Shown here: positions 33,633 to 41,906 of the stretch, piece by piece | How positions within the stretch are numbered: position 1 is the stretch's first letter | Layout of the letters: each line of letters starts with the position of its first letter | Source of the DNA: Albimonas donghaensis | Lineage (GTDB): Bacteria; Pseudomonadota; Alphaproteobacteria; Rhodobacterales; Rhodobacteraceae | Assembly: GCF_900106695.1 (NCBI RefSeq) | Contig: NZ_FNMZ01000001.1 | Coordinates: forward strand, 186,001-250,000 | DNA: 64,000 nucleotides | Direction: 5' to 3' | The notes under the pieces: generated by a model | The model's input: only the letters and a program-made list of their open reading frames with translations | What the model was told of the DNA's origin: nothing | Databases searched by the model: none | Translations under genes and position numbers: made by a program

Positions 33633-34460
33633 TTACTCGGAGATCGCGATGGTGGCGCGACGGTTGCGCGGCTCGCGGACGTTGTCGCTGGTCGGCACGG
33701 CCAGCTCGGATTCCGAACGACCGGACTTCGAGATGGTGCCGGCGTTGATGCCCGAGGAGGCCGAGCGGGACAGGATGGCCTGCTCCACCGCGGTGGCGCG
33801 ACGCTCGGACAGCTGCTGGTTGTAGGCGAACGAACCGACGGTGTCGGTGTGGCCCACGATCGAAACCAGCGGAGCGCTGTAGGAGGCCAGCATGGTCACG
33901 ACCTCATCGATCACGGCCTGGGCCGCGGCGGTGATGTCGGCCTTGTCGAAGCCGAAGTAGACGGTCATGTCCGAGGCGATGCCGCGGCAGGCCACGAGAG
34001 CCTCCTCGAGCATGGCCTTGGCGTCGGCGGCCGAAACGCAGGCGAACGCGCCTTCGGCCAGCGACTCGAGGTACTGGTCCCAGTAAGCCTGGGCCTTGGC
34101 GCAGGCCTCGGGACGCACGTTCATGTTCGCGTTGACCAGCGAAACGACGTCGTCATAGGCGATCTCGGGGGAGACGCCCAGCTCGGCCGGGGTCCAGGGC
34201 GCGACGCCGCCGGCGGCGGCGGCCTCGGACTTGGCGATGTAGGCCGTCGAGTCCATCCAGTTCACGTCGGTGCGCGCCGAACGAACGGCGAGCGCCTGGT
34301 ATTCGCGAGCCAGAGCAGCGTTGAAGCCCGAGCCCTCGATCGAGGTCCCAAGGTAGCTCTCGGCCGTGAACGTGTCGCCCAGGTTTGCGCCCGGCAGATA
34401 CGAGCAGCCGGCAAGCGCCAGGGCGGTTCCGGCCATGGCAGTCCGGGAAATGATGTTCAT
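33633..34460 (-). CDS. OmpA-family peptidoglycan-binding lipoprotein
   Basis: A 275-residue lipoprotein: signal peptide ending in the lipobox LAGC (Cys about residue 19), then a helical region of about 120 residues with three Cys (EACAKAQ, GAFACVSA, VACRG), then an OmpA C-terminal domain from about 168. That domain has YFGFDKADIT, IVGHTDTVGS and NQQLSERRATAV, whose Asp and Arg bind diaminopimelate. It would tether the outer membrane to peptidoglycan. ATG at 34460 follows GGAGAGAGG. It ends at a clear terminator. The lack of Tol genes nearby argues against calling it Pal. Confidence 0.87.
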   Translation of the reverse strand: MNIISRTAMAGTALALAGCSYLPGANLGDTFTAESYLGTSIEGSGFNAALAREYQALAVRSARTDVNWMDSTAYIAKSEAAAAGGVAPWTPAELGVSPEIAYDDVVSLVNANMNVRPEACAKAQAYWDQYLESLAEGAFACVSAADAKAMLEEALVACRGIASDMTVYFGFDKADITAAAQAVIDEVVTMLASYSAPLVSIVGHTDTVGSFAYNQQLSERRATAVEQAILSRSASSGINAGTISKSGRSESELAVPTSDNVREPRNRRATIAISE

Positions 34461-34750
34461 CCCTCTCTCCGTCTCGGTTCGCCCGGCTGCGGCTGCCGGG
34501 TCATGAAAGTATGGGCGCCGGCGATCGTGTAGTTCCGACTGCACCCTGCGGTTCGATTGCCACGATCCGCGGCGACGATCAACCATGTAAGCGGCGCGAT
34601 GGCTCGGAAACGGCTGCGGAATTCATGCCTCGTCGCGTTTTAACAACACATTGGTCTCTTGGGCCTAACTTCGCGCCGATTCTGTCGAGAGCGTAAATCG
34701 AGTCACCTGCGTTTCAAGGCTTGGGATCGAGGGCGATACGGAAGAGACAC
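34461..34750. other. Divergent regulatory region, OmpA-like gene / Fis-like gene
   Basis: A 290-bp region, locally A/T-richer than the rest of the window (for example GCGTTTTAACAACACATTGG near 34635), between two divergent genes. It must carry both promoters, but no hexamer pair with a proper spacing is convincing. Confidence 0.5.
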
Positions 34751-35038
34751 ATGATGGATGATGCAAGGCGCGCGCTTCGCCGCGGGGTTGGTCCGGGTGA
34801 GTCGGCGGGAGCGGAAGGGCAGGCGGGCGGGCGGTCCGGGGGCGCGGCGCCTGCGGATTTCGCGCCCCTGCGCGGGGCGGACGGCCACGCCCGCCCGCTG
34901 GCGGATGTGGAGGGCGACGCCATCCGGCACGCGGTGCGGCTTTACGCCGGCAACCTGTCGGAGGCCGCGCGGCGGCTGGAAATGGGCCGCTCGACGCTCT
35001 ACCGGCGGCTGAGGGTGCTGGGCGTCGCGCCCGACTGA
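34751..35038 (+). CDS. Small Fis-type helix-turn-helix protein
   Basis: A 95-residue protein. A Gly/Ala-rich first half (1-40) leads to a C-terminal Fis/NtrC-type DNA-binding helix-turn-helix: AIRHAVRLYAGNLSEAARRLEMGRSTLYRRLR (from about residue 56). This is the DNA-binding end of an NtrC-type activator without its ATPase. It may be a nucleoid-associated or stand-alone regulator. ATG 34751 has GGAAGAGA upstream; ATG 34754 is nearly as good. Confidence 0.75.
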   Translation: MMDDARRALRRGVGPGESAGAEGQAGGRSGGAAPADFAPLRGADGHARPLADVEGDAIRHAVRLYAGNLSEAARRLEMGRSTLYRRLRVLGVAPD

Positions 35039-35687
35039 CGCGGCGGCCCGGCGGGGCCGGCGCGGGCGTTCCGGCCGGGCGTTGTCGCCGGGATGACGGC
35101 GGGATGACGGAAGGGGGATTCGGGCGCCGCGCCGCCGCCGCGCGGGGTGAGCCCGTGCGCGCGTGATCGCTCATTCGAGCGGCGCGCCGGCCTGCGGCGC
35201 GTGGCGCGACCCTGCGCGCCCGCGCCGGAGGCGGCGATTCCCGGTCGCGATCACCTGTGTCGGCATGAGCCGCGTCTCTTCCGCGAGGCGCCCTCCTCGG
35301 ACCGATGGGCGGCGAGCGCGTCTAGCATCCGAGGACGAGATTCGGGCGCGCAGGGCGTCGGGCGGGGCGAACCGGTCCCCCGGCCGTCTGCCCTGGCCTT
35401 CCGTCAATGTCCGTCGCCGACGGCCACCGCGGCCGGGCGCGGGCAGTCGGGCGCCCCGCGCCGCAGAGCACGCGTAACGCGCGAAGGGAGGTCGGCGGAC
35501 CCCAGCCCGGAGACGTGACGCGGAGGCCAAACCTGCGTGTCTTCGGCGCCTCACCCCTCATGCGGGGCGGAGAGGTGCGAGGGGGCGCCACCCGCGCGGG
35601 GGCCGGCCGGGGGGCGGATTTCGGCAAAGCGCGGCATGGCGCGCCGCGCGCTCCGACCGCTCGGCCGGCGCGGCGGGGCCGGTCATG
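35039..35687. other. 649-bp region without a recognisable gene
   Basis: Extremely G+C-rich sequence between the Fis-like gene and the etf terminator. Frames on both strands are long only because stops are rare; all are Arg/Pro/Gly/Ala-rich with no domain pattern or ribosome site. I see nothing I can support here. Confidence 0.6.
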
Positions 35688-35719
35688 AAAAAGGCCGCCG
35701 ACGCATCGCGCCGGCGGCC
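35688..35719 (-). terminator. Rho-independent terminator of the ETF-QO gene
   Basis: On the minus strand GGCCGCCG and CGGCGGCC pair around an 11-base loop and are followed by TTTTTC. It lies about 90 bp after the ETF-QO stop codon, beyond the 16-bp tandem repeat. Confidence 0.75.
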
Positions 35720-35758
35720 CTGTCATGCGGCGCCTGCTTCCTTCGGGAAGACGGCGCG

Positions 35759-35822
35759 CCCGTCAGATGTTGGACCCGTCAGATGTCGGGCCCGTTACAT
35801 GTTGGGCCCGTCACATGTTGGG
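35759..35822. repeat. Four tandem 16-bp units spanning the ETF-QO stop codon
   Basis: Units at 35759-35774, 35775-35790, 35791-35806 and 35807-35822 follow the pattern CCCGT(C/T)A(C/G)ATGT(T/C)GGG. The last unit contains the final Pro-Asn-Met codons and TGA stop of ETF-QO, so the gene end has been copied three times into the 3' UTR. Divergence between units rises away from the gene. Confidence 0.85.
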
Positions 35823-37469
35823 ATAATTCGGCCCGTCCCCGCCCTGCGGCGTGGTCCAGTTGATGTTCTGCGGCGGATCCTTGATGTCGCAGGTCTTGCA
35901 GTGCACGCAGTTCTGGAAGTTGATCACGAAGCGCGGGTCGGACCCGTCGTCGTTGCGCACCACCTCATACACGCCGGCCGGGCAATAACGCTGCGCCGGC
36001 TCGTCGTATTTCTTGAGGTTCCAGGCGATCGGGATCTCCGGATCCTTCAGCCGCAGGTGGCAGGGCTGGCTCTCTTCATGGTTGGTCGCCGCGAAGCTCA
36101 CGTTGGTCAGCCGGTCGAAGCTCAGTTTGCCGTCGGGCTTGGGATAGTCGATCGGCGTGTGCTTCGCCGCCCGTTCCGTCGCCTCGGCGTCCGTCTTGCC
36201 ATGGCCCAGCGTCCCGAACAGCGTGCCGCCGAAGATCGAGGCGAACCACATGTCCAGCCCGCCCAGCGCGAGGCCGCCCACCAGCCCGTAGCGGGACCAG
36301 AGCGGCTTGACGTTGCGCACCTTCTTGAGGTCGGCGGCGATGGGGCCCGAGCGCACGTCGGCCTCGTATTCCACCAGCTCGTCGCCCTCGCGCCCGGCCT
36401 GGATGGCCTCGAACGCCGCCTCGGCCGCCGCCTTGCCCGAGAGCATGGCGTTATGGTTGCCCTTGATCCGGGGCACGTTGACCATGCCCGCCGAACAGCC
36501 CAGCAGCATGCCTCCCGGGAAGGTCAGCTTGGGCAGGGACTGCCAGCCGCCCTCGGTGATGGCGCGGGCGCCGTAGGCGACGCGCTTGCCGCCCTCCAGC
36601 ATCTCGGCCACGGCCGGGTGATGCTTGAGGCGCTGGAATTCCATGTACGGATACAGATACGGATTCTTGTAGTTCAGGTGCACCACGAAGCCGATGAACA
36701 CCTGGTTGTTCTCGCCGTGGTAGATGAAGGACCCGCCGCCGGCATTGTCGCCGAGGGGCCAGCCCATGGTGTGGGTGACCTGGCCTTCCTTGTGCTTGGC
36801 GGGGTCGATCTCCCACACCTCTTTCATGCCGAGGCCGTATTTCTGCGGCTCCTTGCCGTCCGAGAGGCCGAACTTCTCGATCGCGGTCTTGGAGAGCGAC
36901 CCGCGCACGCCCTCGGCCAGCATCACGTATTTGCCGCGCAGCTCCATGCCCGGCTCGTAGCTCGGGCCGGGCGTGCCGTCGGGGTTCTTGCCGAATTCGC
37001 CGGCGACCACGCCCACGACTTCGCCCTTGTCGCCATAGACCAGCTCGGAGCAGGCCATGCCGGGGAAGATCTCGACCCCCAGCTCCTCGGCCTGCTCGGC
37101 CATCCAGCGGCAGACATTGCCCATGGAGACGATGTAGTTGCCGTGATTGTCCATCAGCGGCGGCATCGGGAAATTCGGGATGCGCATGTCGCCCGCGGCG
37201 CCGAGCACCAGGAACTTGTCCTCGGTGACGGGGGTGTTGAGCGGCGCGCCCTTCTCCTTCCAGTCGGGGATCAGGGCGTCGAGGCCCGACGGGTCCAGCA
37301 CGGCGCCCGACAGGATATGCGCGCCGACCTCGGAGCCCTTTTCGAGCACCACCACGTTGAGGTCTTCGCCGCCCAGCTGTTTGAGCCGGATCGCCGCCGA
37401 GAGGCCGGCAGGGCCGGCTCCGACGATGACGACGTCAACGTCCATGGTTTCGCGTTCGATCTCGCTCAT
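35811..37469 (-). CDS. Electron transfer flavoprotein-ubiquinone oxidoreductase
   Basis: A 552-residue membrane-associated enzyme that passes electrons from ETF to ubiquinone, the outlet for acyl-CoA and dimethylglycine-type dehydrogenases. The FAD motif is VIVGAGPAGLSAAIRL (near residue 14). The 4Fe-4S cluster Cys lie in RYCPAGVYEV and INFQNCVHCKTCDIKDP. Ubiquinone-binding segments include GGMLLGCSAGMVNVPRIKG. ATG 37469 is the family start. It would serve the acyl-CoA dehydrogenase at 2602-3867. Its stop lies in a tandem repeat. Confidence 0.96.
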   Translation of the reverse strand: MSEIERETMDVDVVIVGAGPAGLSAAIRLKQLGGEDLNVVVLEKGSEVGAHILSGAVLDPSGLDALIPDWKEKGAPLNTPVTEDKFLVLGAAGDMRIPNFPMPPLMDNHGNYIVSMGNVCRWMAEQAEELGVEIFPGMACSELVYGDKGEVVGVVAGEFGKNPDGTPGPSYEPGMELRGKYVMLAEGVRGSLSKTAIEKFGLSDGKEPQKYGLGMKEVWEIDPAKHKEGQVTHTMGWPLGDNAGGGSFIYHGENNQVFIGFVVHLNYKNPYLYPYMEFQRLKHHPAVAEMLEGGKRVAYGARAITEGGWQSLPKLTFPGGMLLGCSAGMVNVPRIKGNHNAMLSGKAAAEAAFEAIQAGREGDELVEYEADVRSGPIAADLKKVRNVKPLWSRYGLVGGLALGGLDMWFASIFGGTLFGTLGHGKTDAEATERAAKHTPIDYPKPDGKLSFDRLTNVSFAATNHEESQPCHLRLKDPEIPIAWNLKKYDEPAQRYCPAGVYEVVRNDDGSDPRFVINFQNCVHCKTCDIKDPPQNINWTTPQGGDGPNYPNM

Positions 37470-37690
37470 CCGGGCATCCTTCGTGTCTCTCCCCCGGCCG
37501 CACGGCAGGTTGCGACCGACATTCGAGGTAAAGCGCCCCCGGGGGGTCGTCAACCTGACAGCGTGGAAACCCGTCTCCGCGGCGCGGTCGGGCCGGGGGT
37601 GGAAACGACGCGAGCGGGACGCGGGAAGGACGGGGGGCAGCGGCGCGGCGCCCCCTATCGGGCCCGGCGGGCGGGGGCTAGGATGCGGGG

Positions 37691-38590
37691 ATGGATCAGG
37701 GAACCGAGATCGGCGGCTGGCGACGCGACGGGACCGGCGGCGACGCCTGGGCCGCGGCGGGGCGCGAGGCGCTGCTGGCGGCGCTCGAATTCCAGGTGGA
37801 GTGCGGCGTGGACGAGGCGGTGGCGGAGGCGCCGGTCGACCGTTTCGCCGAATCCGCAGCCCTGGCCGCCGCCCGGGCCGCGGCGCGCGCGGCGACCCCG
37901 GCCGCCGCCGCGCAGCCCGGATCGAAAGCCCGCAAGCCCGCCGTCCCGCGCCCGGAGCCGGAGGCCGAGCCCCGCGAGGTCGCCCGCGCGCTCGCCGCCG
38001 CCGCCTCCGACCTGTCCGCCCTGCATGACGCCATCCGGGGATTCGAGGGCAGTCCGCTGAAAAAGGGCGCCCGCAACACGGTGATCTGCGACGGCCGCCC
38101 CGGCGCCCGCGTGATGATCGTGGGCGAGGCGCCGGGGCGTGAGGAGGACCGCGAGGGCAAGCCCTTCGTCGGCCGCTCGGGCGTGCTGCTGGACCGGATG
38201 CTCGCCGCCATCGGGCTCGCGCGGGACGCGGCGACCCCGGCCGATTCCGTCTACATCACCAATGTCGCCTTCTGGCGGCCGATCGAGAACCGGCGGCCCT
38301 CGACCGATGAGGTTTCGATGCTGCTGCCCTTCACCGAGCGGCATATCGAGCTCGCCGCCCCGGATTTCGTGCTGCTGATGGGGGCCGCGCCGTCGCAGGG
38401 GCTGCTGGACACGACGGTCGGCATCACCCGGCTGCGCGGGATCTGGCGGGACTGGCGCGGGGTGCCGGTGCTGCCCACCTTTCACCCCGCCTACCTGCTG
38501 CGCACGCCGGAGCGGAAGCGCGACTCCTGGCGCGACCTGCGCGCGTTGCGGGCCGCGCTGGACGGCGCCGCGCCCGAAATCGGAGCCTGA
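37691..38590 (+). CDS. Uracil-DNA glycosylase, family 4-like, lacking iron-sulfur cysteines
   Basis: A 299-residue DNA repair enzyme that removes uracil. Motif GEAPGREEDREGKPFVG (145-161) carries the water-activating acid, TNVAFWRP (190-197) and TFHPAYLLR (263-271) complete the pocket. Family 4 enzymes hold a 4Fe-4S cluster with four Cys, but here the only Cys are 38 and 133, and Ser121 stands in FEGSPLK where relatives have Cys. So the cluster is probably absent. Residues 55-105 are an Ala-rich linker. It heads udg-moaB-NUDIX. Confidence 0.87.
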   Translation: MDQGTEIGGWRRDGTGGDAWAAAGREALLAALEFQVECGVDEAVAEAPVDRFAESAALAAARAAARAATPAAAAQPGSKARKPAVPRPEPEAEPREVARALAAAASDLSALHDAIRGFEGSPLKKGARNTVICDGRPGARVMIVGEAPGREEDREGKPFVGRSGVLLDRMLAAIGLARDAATPADSVYITNVAFWRPIENRRPSTDEVSMLLPFTERHIELAAPDFVLLMGAAPSQGLLDTTVGITRLRGIWRDWRGVPVLPTFHPAYLLRTPERKRDSWRDLRALRAALDGAAPEIGA

Positions 38591-38592
38591 CC

Positions 38593-39210
38593 ATGAGCGA
38601 CGCCCCTGCCTCCCCTCCCGCCTCCGGCCCTGGTCCCGCCCCCACCCCCACCCCTACCCCCGCCCCCGCCCATGGCGGCAAGGCGGCGCGGGCGTTCATT
38701 CCGCTGCGCATCGCGGTGCTGACCGTCTCGGACACGCGCAGCCTCGCCGACGACCGCTCCGGCGACACGTTGGTCGCGCGGATCGAGGGCGCGGGCCACG
38801 GGATCGCGGCGCGCGACATCGTGGCCGATGACCGGGGCGCGATCGCCGCGCGGCTGCGCGCCTGGGTGGCGGATCCGGGGGTGGACGTGGTGATCTCCAC
38901 CGGCGGCACCGGGCTCACGGGCCGCGACGTGACGGTGGAGGCCCATCGCGACGTCTACGAGAAGGAGATCGACGCCTTCGGCACGGTCTTCGCCGTGGTC
39001 TCGATGGGCAAGATCGGGACCTCGGCGGTGCAGAGCCGCGCCTGCGGCGGCGTGGCGGGGGGGACGTATCTGTTCGCGCTGCCGGGATCACCGGGCGCGT
39101 GCAGGGATGCGTGGGACGAGATCCTCGCCGCCCAGCTCGACTATCGCCACACGCCCTGCAATTTCGTCGAGATCATGCCCCGGCTCGACGAGCATCTGAG
39201 GCGCAAATGA
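38593..39210 (+). CDS. moaB: Molybdenum cofactor biosynthesis protein B
   Basis: A 205-residue MoaB/MogA-fold protein, which adenylylates or otherwise handles molybdopterin on the way to molybdenum insertion. Family matches are IAVLTVSDTR (40-49), STGGTGLTGRDVT (about 101-113), and AVVSMGKIGTSAVQSRACGG and FALPGSPGAC. The first 34 residues are Pro/Ala/Thr repeats not found in the family core, so a later start is possible. It starts 2 bp after the glycosylase stop and overlaps the NUDIX gene by ATGA. Confidence 0.92.
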   Translation: MSDAPASPPASGPGPAPTPTPTPAPAHGGKAARAFIPLRIAVLTVSDTRSLADDRSGDTLVARIEGAGHGIAARDIVADDRGAIAARLRAWVADPGVDVVISTGGTGLTGRDVTVEAHRDVYEKEIDAFGTVFAVVSMGKIGTSAVQSRACGGVAGGTYLFALPGSPGACRDAWDEILAAQLDYRHTPCNFVEIMPRLDEHLRRK

Positions 39211-39719
39211 ACTTTCCCGACGAGCCCGAGTTCCCGCTGTTCGGGGCGTGGGAGGACGCGGGGCCGGGCGCCGGCGCGATGATCTTCGCGGTGGACGCCG
39301 AGGCTCGCGTGCTGATGCAGTTGCGCGACGACCGCCCGCATTTGTCCGGCGCCGGCTTCTGGGCGCCCTTCGGGGGCGGGGTGGAGGCGGGGGAGACGCT
39401 GCGCGAAGCCGCGGTTCGTGAGTTTTGGGAGGAGACCGGGATCACGCTGGCCCAGGACGTCCTGCGCCCCTTCGGCCGATGTCTCTCGACCCGACGCAGC
39501 CGGGCGCGGCTCTACGCGTTCGTGACGCGGCTCGACGTGACCCCGGACGCGATCCGGGTAGGGGAGGGAGCGGGCTTCGCCTTCTACACCGCCCGCCAGC
39601 TGCGCCTGATCCCGCTGGCCCCGGCGCTGGCCCATGCCAGCCTGCGGATGGCCGAGCTGATCGAGACCGACGCGCTGCCCGAGGCGCAGGGCGCCGTTCC
39701 GGTCGCGCTGAGGGACTGA
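39207..39719 (+). CDS. NUDIX hydrolase
   Basis: A 170-residue nucleoside-diphosphate-X pyrophosphatase. The Nudix box is complete at 57-79 (G-x5-E-x7-REFWEETGI), giving the magnesium-binding helix. FWAPFGGGVEAGE precedes it. ATG at 39207 overlaps the moaB stop. Substrate unknown; the upstream uracil-DNA glycosylase suggests nucleotide housekeeping, but MutT activity is not shown. Confidence 0.88.
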   Translation: MNFPDEPEFPLFGAWEDAGPGAGAMIFAVDAEARVLMQLRDDRPHLSGAGFWAPFGGGVEAGETLREAAVREFWEETGITLAQDVLRPFGRCLSTRRSRARLYAFVTRLDVTPDAIRVGEGAGFAFYTARQLRLIPLAPALAHASLRMAELIETDALPEAQGAVPVALRD

Positions 39720-39730
39720 GGCGCATGCCC

Positions 39731-39800
39731 GACGCCCCGCGACGAAGCGGGGACGTCTCGGGCGGGGCGAGGTTGAGCGCAGCGAAACGAGGGCCGCCGG
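39731..39800 (+). repeat. Dispersed G+C-rich repeat, copy A
   Basis: Contains the shared core GCGGGGACG ... GGGCGGGGCGAGG ... GAGCGCAGCGAA(A/G)CGAGGG ... GCCGCC. Core 39747-39798. Other copies are at 41728-41778 (same direction) and 40864-40915 (reverse). All three lie in gaps between genes of the purQ-purC interval. Confidence 0.75.
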
Positions 39801-39820
39801 AGACGGCCCCCCGCAAGCGC

Positions 39821-40495
39821 TCAGGCGGTGGCGAGCGCGTGAAACAGCGACCGGAACAGCCGCCGCCCGTCCGAGCCGCCATGGGCCGGGTCCACCGCGC
39901 GCTCCGGATGGGGCATCATCCCCAGCACCCGGCGATTGCGCGACAGGATCCCCGCGATGTCGCCCATGGCCCCGTTGGGCGCGCCGCCCTCATAGGTGAA
40001 GGCGATCCGGTCCTCGCCCTTCAGCGCGGCCAGCGTGTCCTCGTCGGCGACATAGGCGCCGTCGTGATGCGCGATGGGGATCGAGGCGATGTCGCCGGCG
40101 TTCCACGCATTGGTGAAGGCGCTGGCCGAGGTGCCGACGCGCAGCGGCGACGACTTGCACAGGAATTTCAGCCGCCCGTTGCGCAGCAGGGCGCCGGGCA
40201 GCAGCCCCGTTTCGGTCAGGATCTGGAAGCCGTTGCACACGCCCAGCACATGCCCGCCCTTGCCGGCGAACTCGGTCACGGCGCGCATGATCGGCGACTT
40301 GCCCGCGATGGCCCCGCAGCGCAGGTGATCGCCGAAGGAGAAGCCGCCGGGCAGGGCCACCAGGTCCAGCCCCTCGGGCAGGGCGGTGTCCTTGTGCCAG
40401 ACCATGCTGACGCCGGCGCCGGTCGCCTCGCGCAGCGCGACGGCCATGTCGCGGTCGCAGTTGGAGCCGGGGAAGACGATGACCGCGGCGCGCAT
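39821..40495 (-). CDS. purQ: Phosphoribosylformylglycinamidine synthase, glutaminase subunit
   Basis: A 224-residue class I amidotransferase that supplies ammonia for the FGAM step of purine synthesis. The nucleophile is Cys in LGVCNGFQ, with [16 protein letters not shown] upstream and MPHPERAVD holding the catalytic His and Glu. ATG at 40495 shares a base with the purS stop (TGATG). PurL, the synthetase subunit, is not in the window. Confidence 0.96.
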   Translation of the reverse strand: MRAAVIVFPGSNCDRDMAVALREATGAGVSMVWHKDTALPEGLDLVALPGGFSFGDHLRCGAIAGKSPIMRAVTEFAGKGGHVLGVCNGFQILTETGLLPGALLRNGRLKFLCKSSPLRVGTSASAFTNAWNAGDIASIPIAHHDGAYVADEDTLAALKGEDRIAFTYEGGAPNGAMGDIAGILSRNRRVLGMMPHPERAVDPAHGGSDGRRLFRSLFHALATA

Positions 40496-40734
40496 CAGGC
40501 GATCTCGATGGCGTAGGATTCGATGACCGGGTTGGCGAGCAGCGACTTGCACATGCGCTCGACCTCCTCGCGGGCGGCGTCGGGATCGGTCTGGGCCAGC
40601 TCGATCTCGATCAGCTTGCCCTGGCGCACGCCGCTCACGCCCTCGAAGCCGAGGGAGCCGAGCGCGTGGCGGATGGCCTCGCCCTGGGGGTCGAGCACGC
40701 CGGTTTTCAGCGAGACATGGACGCGGGCTTTCAT
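40495..40734 (-). CDS. purS: Phosphoribosylformylglycinamidine synthase subunit PurS
   Basis: A 79-residue scaffold subunit that joins PurQ and PurL. The sequence [20 protein letters not shown] followed by [20 protein letters not shown] is diagnostic of PurS. It overlaps purQ by one base. A single small alpha-beta domain with no insertions. Confidence 0.95.
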   Translation of the reverse strand: MKARVHVSLKTGVLDPQGEAIRHALGSLGFEGVSGVRQGKLIEIELAQTDPDAAREEVERMCKSLLANPVIESYAIEIA

Positions 40735-40863
40735 GGGCGGTCTCCGGTCTGCTTCCGGGCGGGGGAGGATGAGCGCTGAGTAGCCCGCGCGGGCGCGCGA
40801 GACAAGCGGGCGCGGGGTCGCGGAGAGGCGGGGGGGGGTGAGGGACGGGGGCGGGGGGACGGG

Positions 40864-40915
40864 GGCGGCCCTCGCTTCGCTGCGCTCCGCCTCGGCCCCG
40901 CCCTTCCGTCCCCGC
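40864..40915 (-). repeat. Dispersed G+C-rich repeat, copy C (reverse)
   Basis: Reverse-orientation copy of the element at 39747-39798 and 41728-41778: reading the minus strand gives GCGGGGACGGAAGGGCGGGG, then GAGGCGGAGCGCAGCGAAGC and GAGGGCCGCC. It sits between purS and the DsbA-like gene. Confidence 0.75.
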
Positions 40916-40933
40916 GGATCGCAGGCGGTCGGG

Positions 40934-41686
40934 TCAGCCGCAGGGGCGGTCGGTCCGCGCAGCCTCGGCGTCGAGGATTGCCTCGATCCGCGCGCGGGAG
41001 ACCGCGCCCTCCGCCACCGCGCCGCCGATGACCAGCGAGGGCGTGCCGACGAAGCCGAAGCGGGACGCGGCCCGGGCCGTGGCGGCGAGGATGCGGGCGG
41101 TCTCGGGCGCCGCCATGTCGTCGGCCAGCCGGGCCGGGGCGATGCCCAGCGGCGGCGCTACGGCGTCGATATAGGCGGCGTTGATGGCGAAACTCGCGTC
41201 GAGCAGCCGGGATTTCAGCGCCCGGAACTGCCCCTGCCGCTCCGCCGCCACCGCGGCCCGCGCCGCGATGGCCGACCCCGGCCCCAGCACCGGCCATTCG
41301 TGATGGACGATGCGCAGGTCCGGGCGGGTCTCGGACAGGTCCTCCAGGATGCCGTCCAGCGTCCGGCAGTAGGGGCAGTTGGCGTCGGAGAAGACGGCGA
41401 TGCGGGGGCGGGCGTCGGGCGGTCCCTCGGCCGGGGCGCCGCCCTCCCACAACAGGGCGCAGAGCGATGCGGGGGCGGCGGCGGCGGGCGCGTCGCCGAG
41501 CCCCAGCATGACCGCGCCGCCCGCGCCGCTCGACCCTGACGACGCCCCGGCGAGCGCGCGCCAGCCGGGCAGGCCGTCGATATCCGTGAAGTCCAGATCG
41601 GTCCCGCGATGCGCCCCGATCCAGGCCGCGCCGAAGACCAGCGCGCCGAAGCCGAGCGCCAGGGCGGCGGCGCGCGCGCGTCTCAT
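40934..41686 (-). CDS. DsbA-like thiol:disulfide interchange protein
   Basis: A 250-residue exported thioredoxin-fold protein. The N-terminus is a membrane anchor or signal (LALGFGALVFGAAWIGA, 9-25). The redox motif is CPYC (104-107) in FSDANCPYCRTL, and the cis-proline loop is GTPSLVIGG. This matches the DsbA/Com1-like proteins that oxidise or isomerise envelope thiols. It has no DsbB partner here. ATG at 41686; it lies between purS and purC but is not functionally linked to purines. Confidence 0.85.
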   Translation of the reverse strand: MRRARAAALALGFGALVFGAAWIGAHRGTDLDFTDIDGLPGWRALAGASSGSSGAGGAVMLGLGDAPAAAAPASLCALLWEGGAPAEGPPDARPRIAVFSDANCPYCRTLDGILEDLSETRPDLRIVHHEWPVLGPGSAIAARAAVAAERQGQFRALKSRLLDASFAINAAYIDAVAPPLGIAPARLADDMAAPETARILAATARAASRFGFVGTPSLVIGGAVAEGAVSRARIEAILDAEAARTDRPCG

Positions 41687-41727
41687 GTTCCGAGCACGGA
41701 GAGCGCCCCTGGCCGTCCCGCTGTTTC

Positions 41728-41778
41728 GCGGGGACGGTCGGGCGGGGCGAGGCGGCGCGCAGCGACGCGAGGGCCGCC
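41728..41778 (+). repeat. Dispersed G+C-rich repeat, copy B
   Basis: Core reads GCGGGGACGGTCGGGCGGGG, then CGAGGCGGCGCGCAGCGACG and CGAGGGCCGCC. It is about 85-90% like copy A by eye, in the 220-bp gap between the DsbA-like start and the purC stop. Confidence 0.75.
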
Positions 41779-41906
41779 CGCGCCGGCCCCGGGCGCGCCG
41801 TGGGGGCGCGCCTTCGCACGGGGTCCGGCGAACGCAAGAGGCCCAACGATCAAAAAGGGCCTGACGATCGGGCGGGGCACGGCGATCGGACGGGGGCGCG
41901 CGGGTC

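Noticed and set aside
33633-34460. Calling the OmpA-like lipoprotein Pal
   Set aside because: The protein has a long extra helical region and no tol genes are adjacent, so only the domain class is claimed.
34461-34590. GGAAC motif upstream of the OmpA-like gene as an EcfG-type promoter
   Set aside because: The needed CGTT at about 17 bases is absent.
35171-35726. Several 90-130 codon frames in the gap before the ETF-QO gene
   Set aside because: No ribosome site, no domain, and low-complexity composition.
35685-38060. A 791-codon plus-strand open frame
   Set aside because: It is antisense to the well-supported ETF-QO gene and has the His/Leu/Arg-rich composition of a G+C-rich shadow frame.
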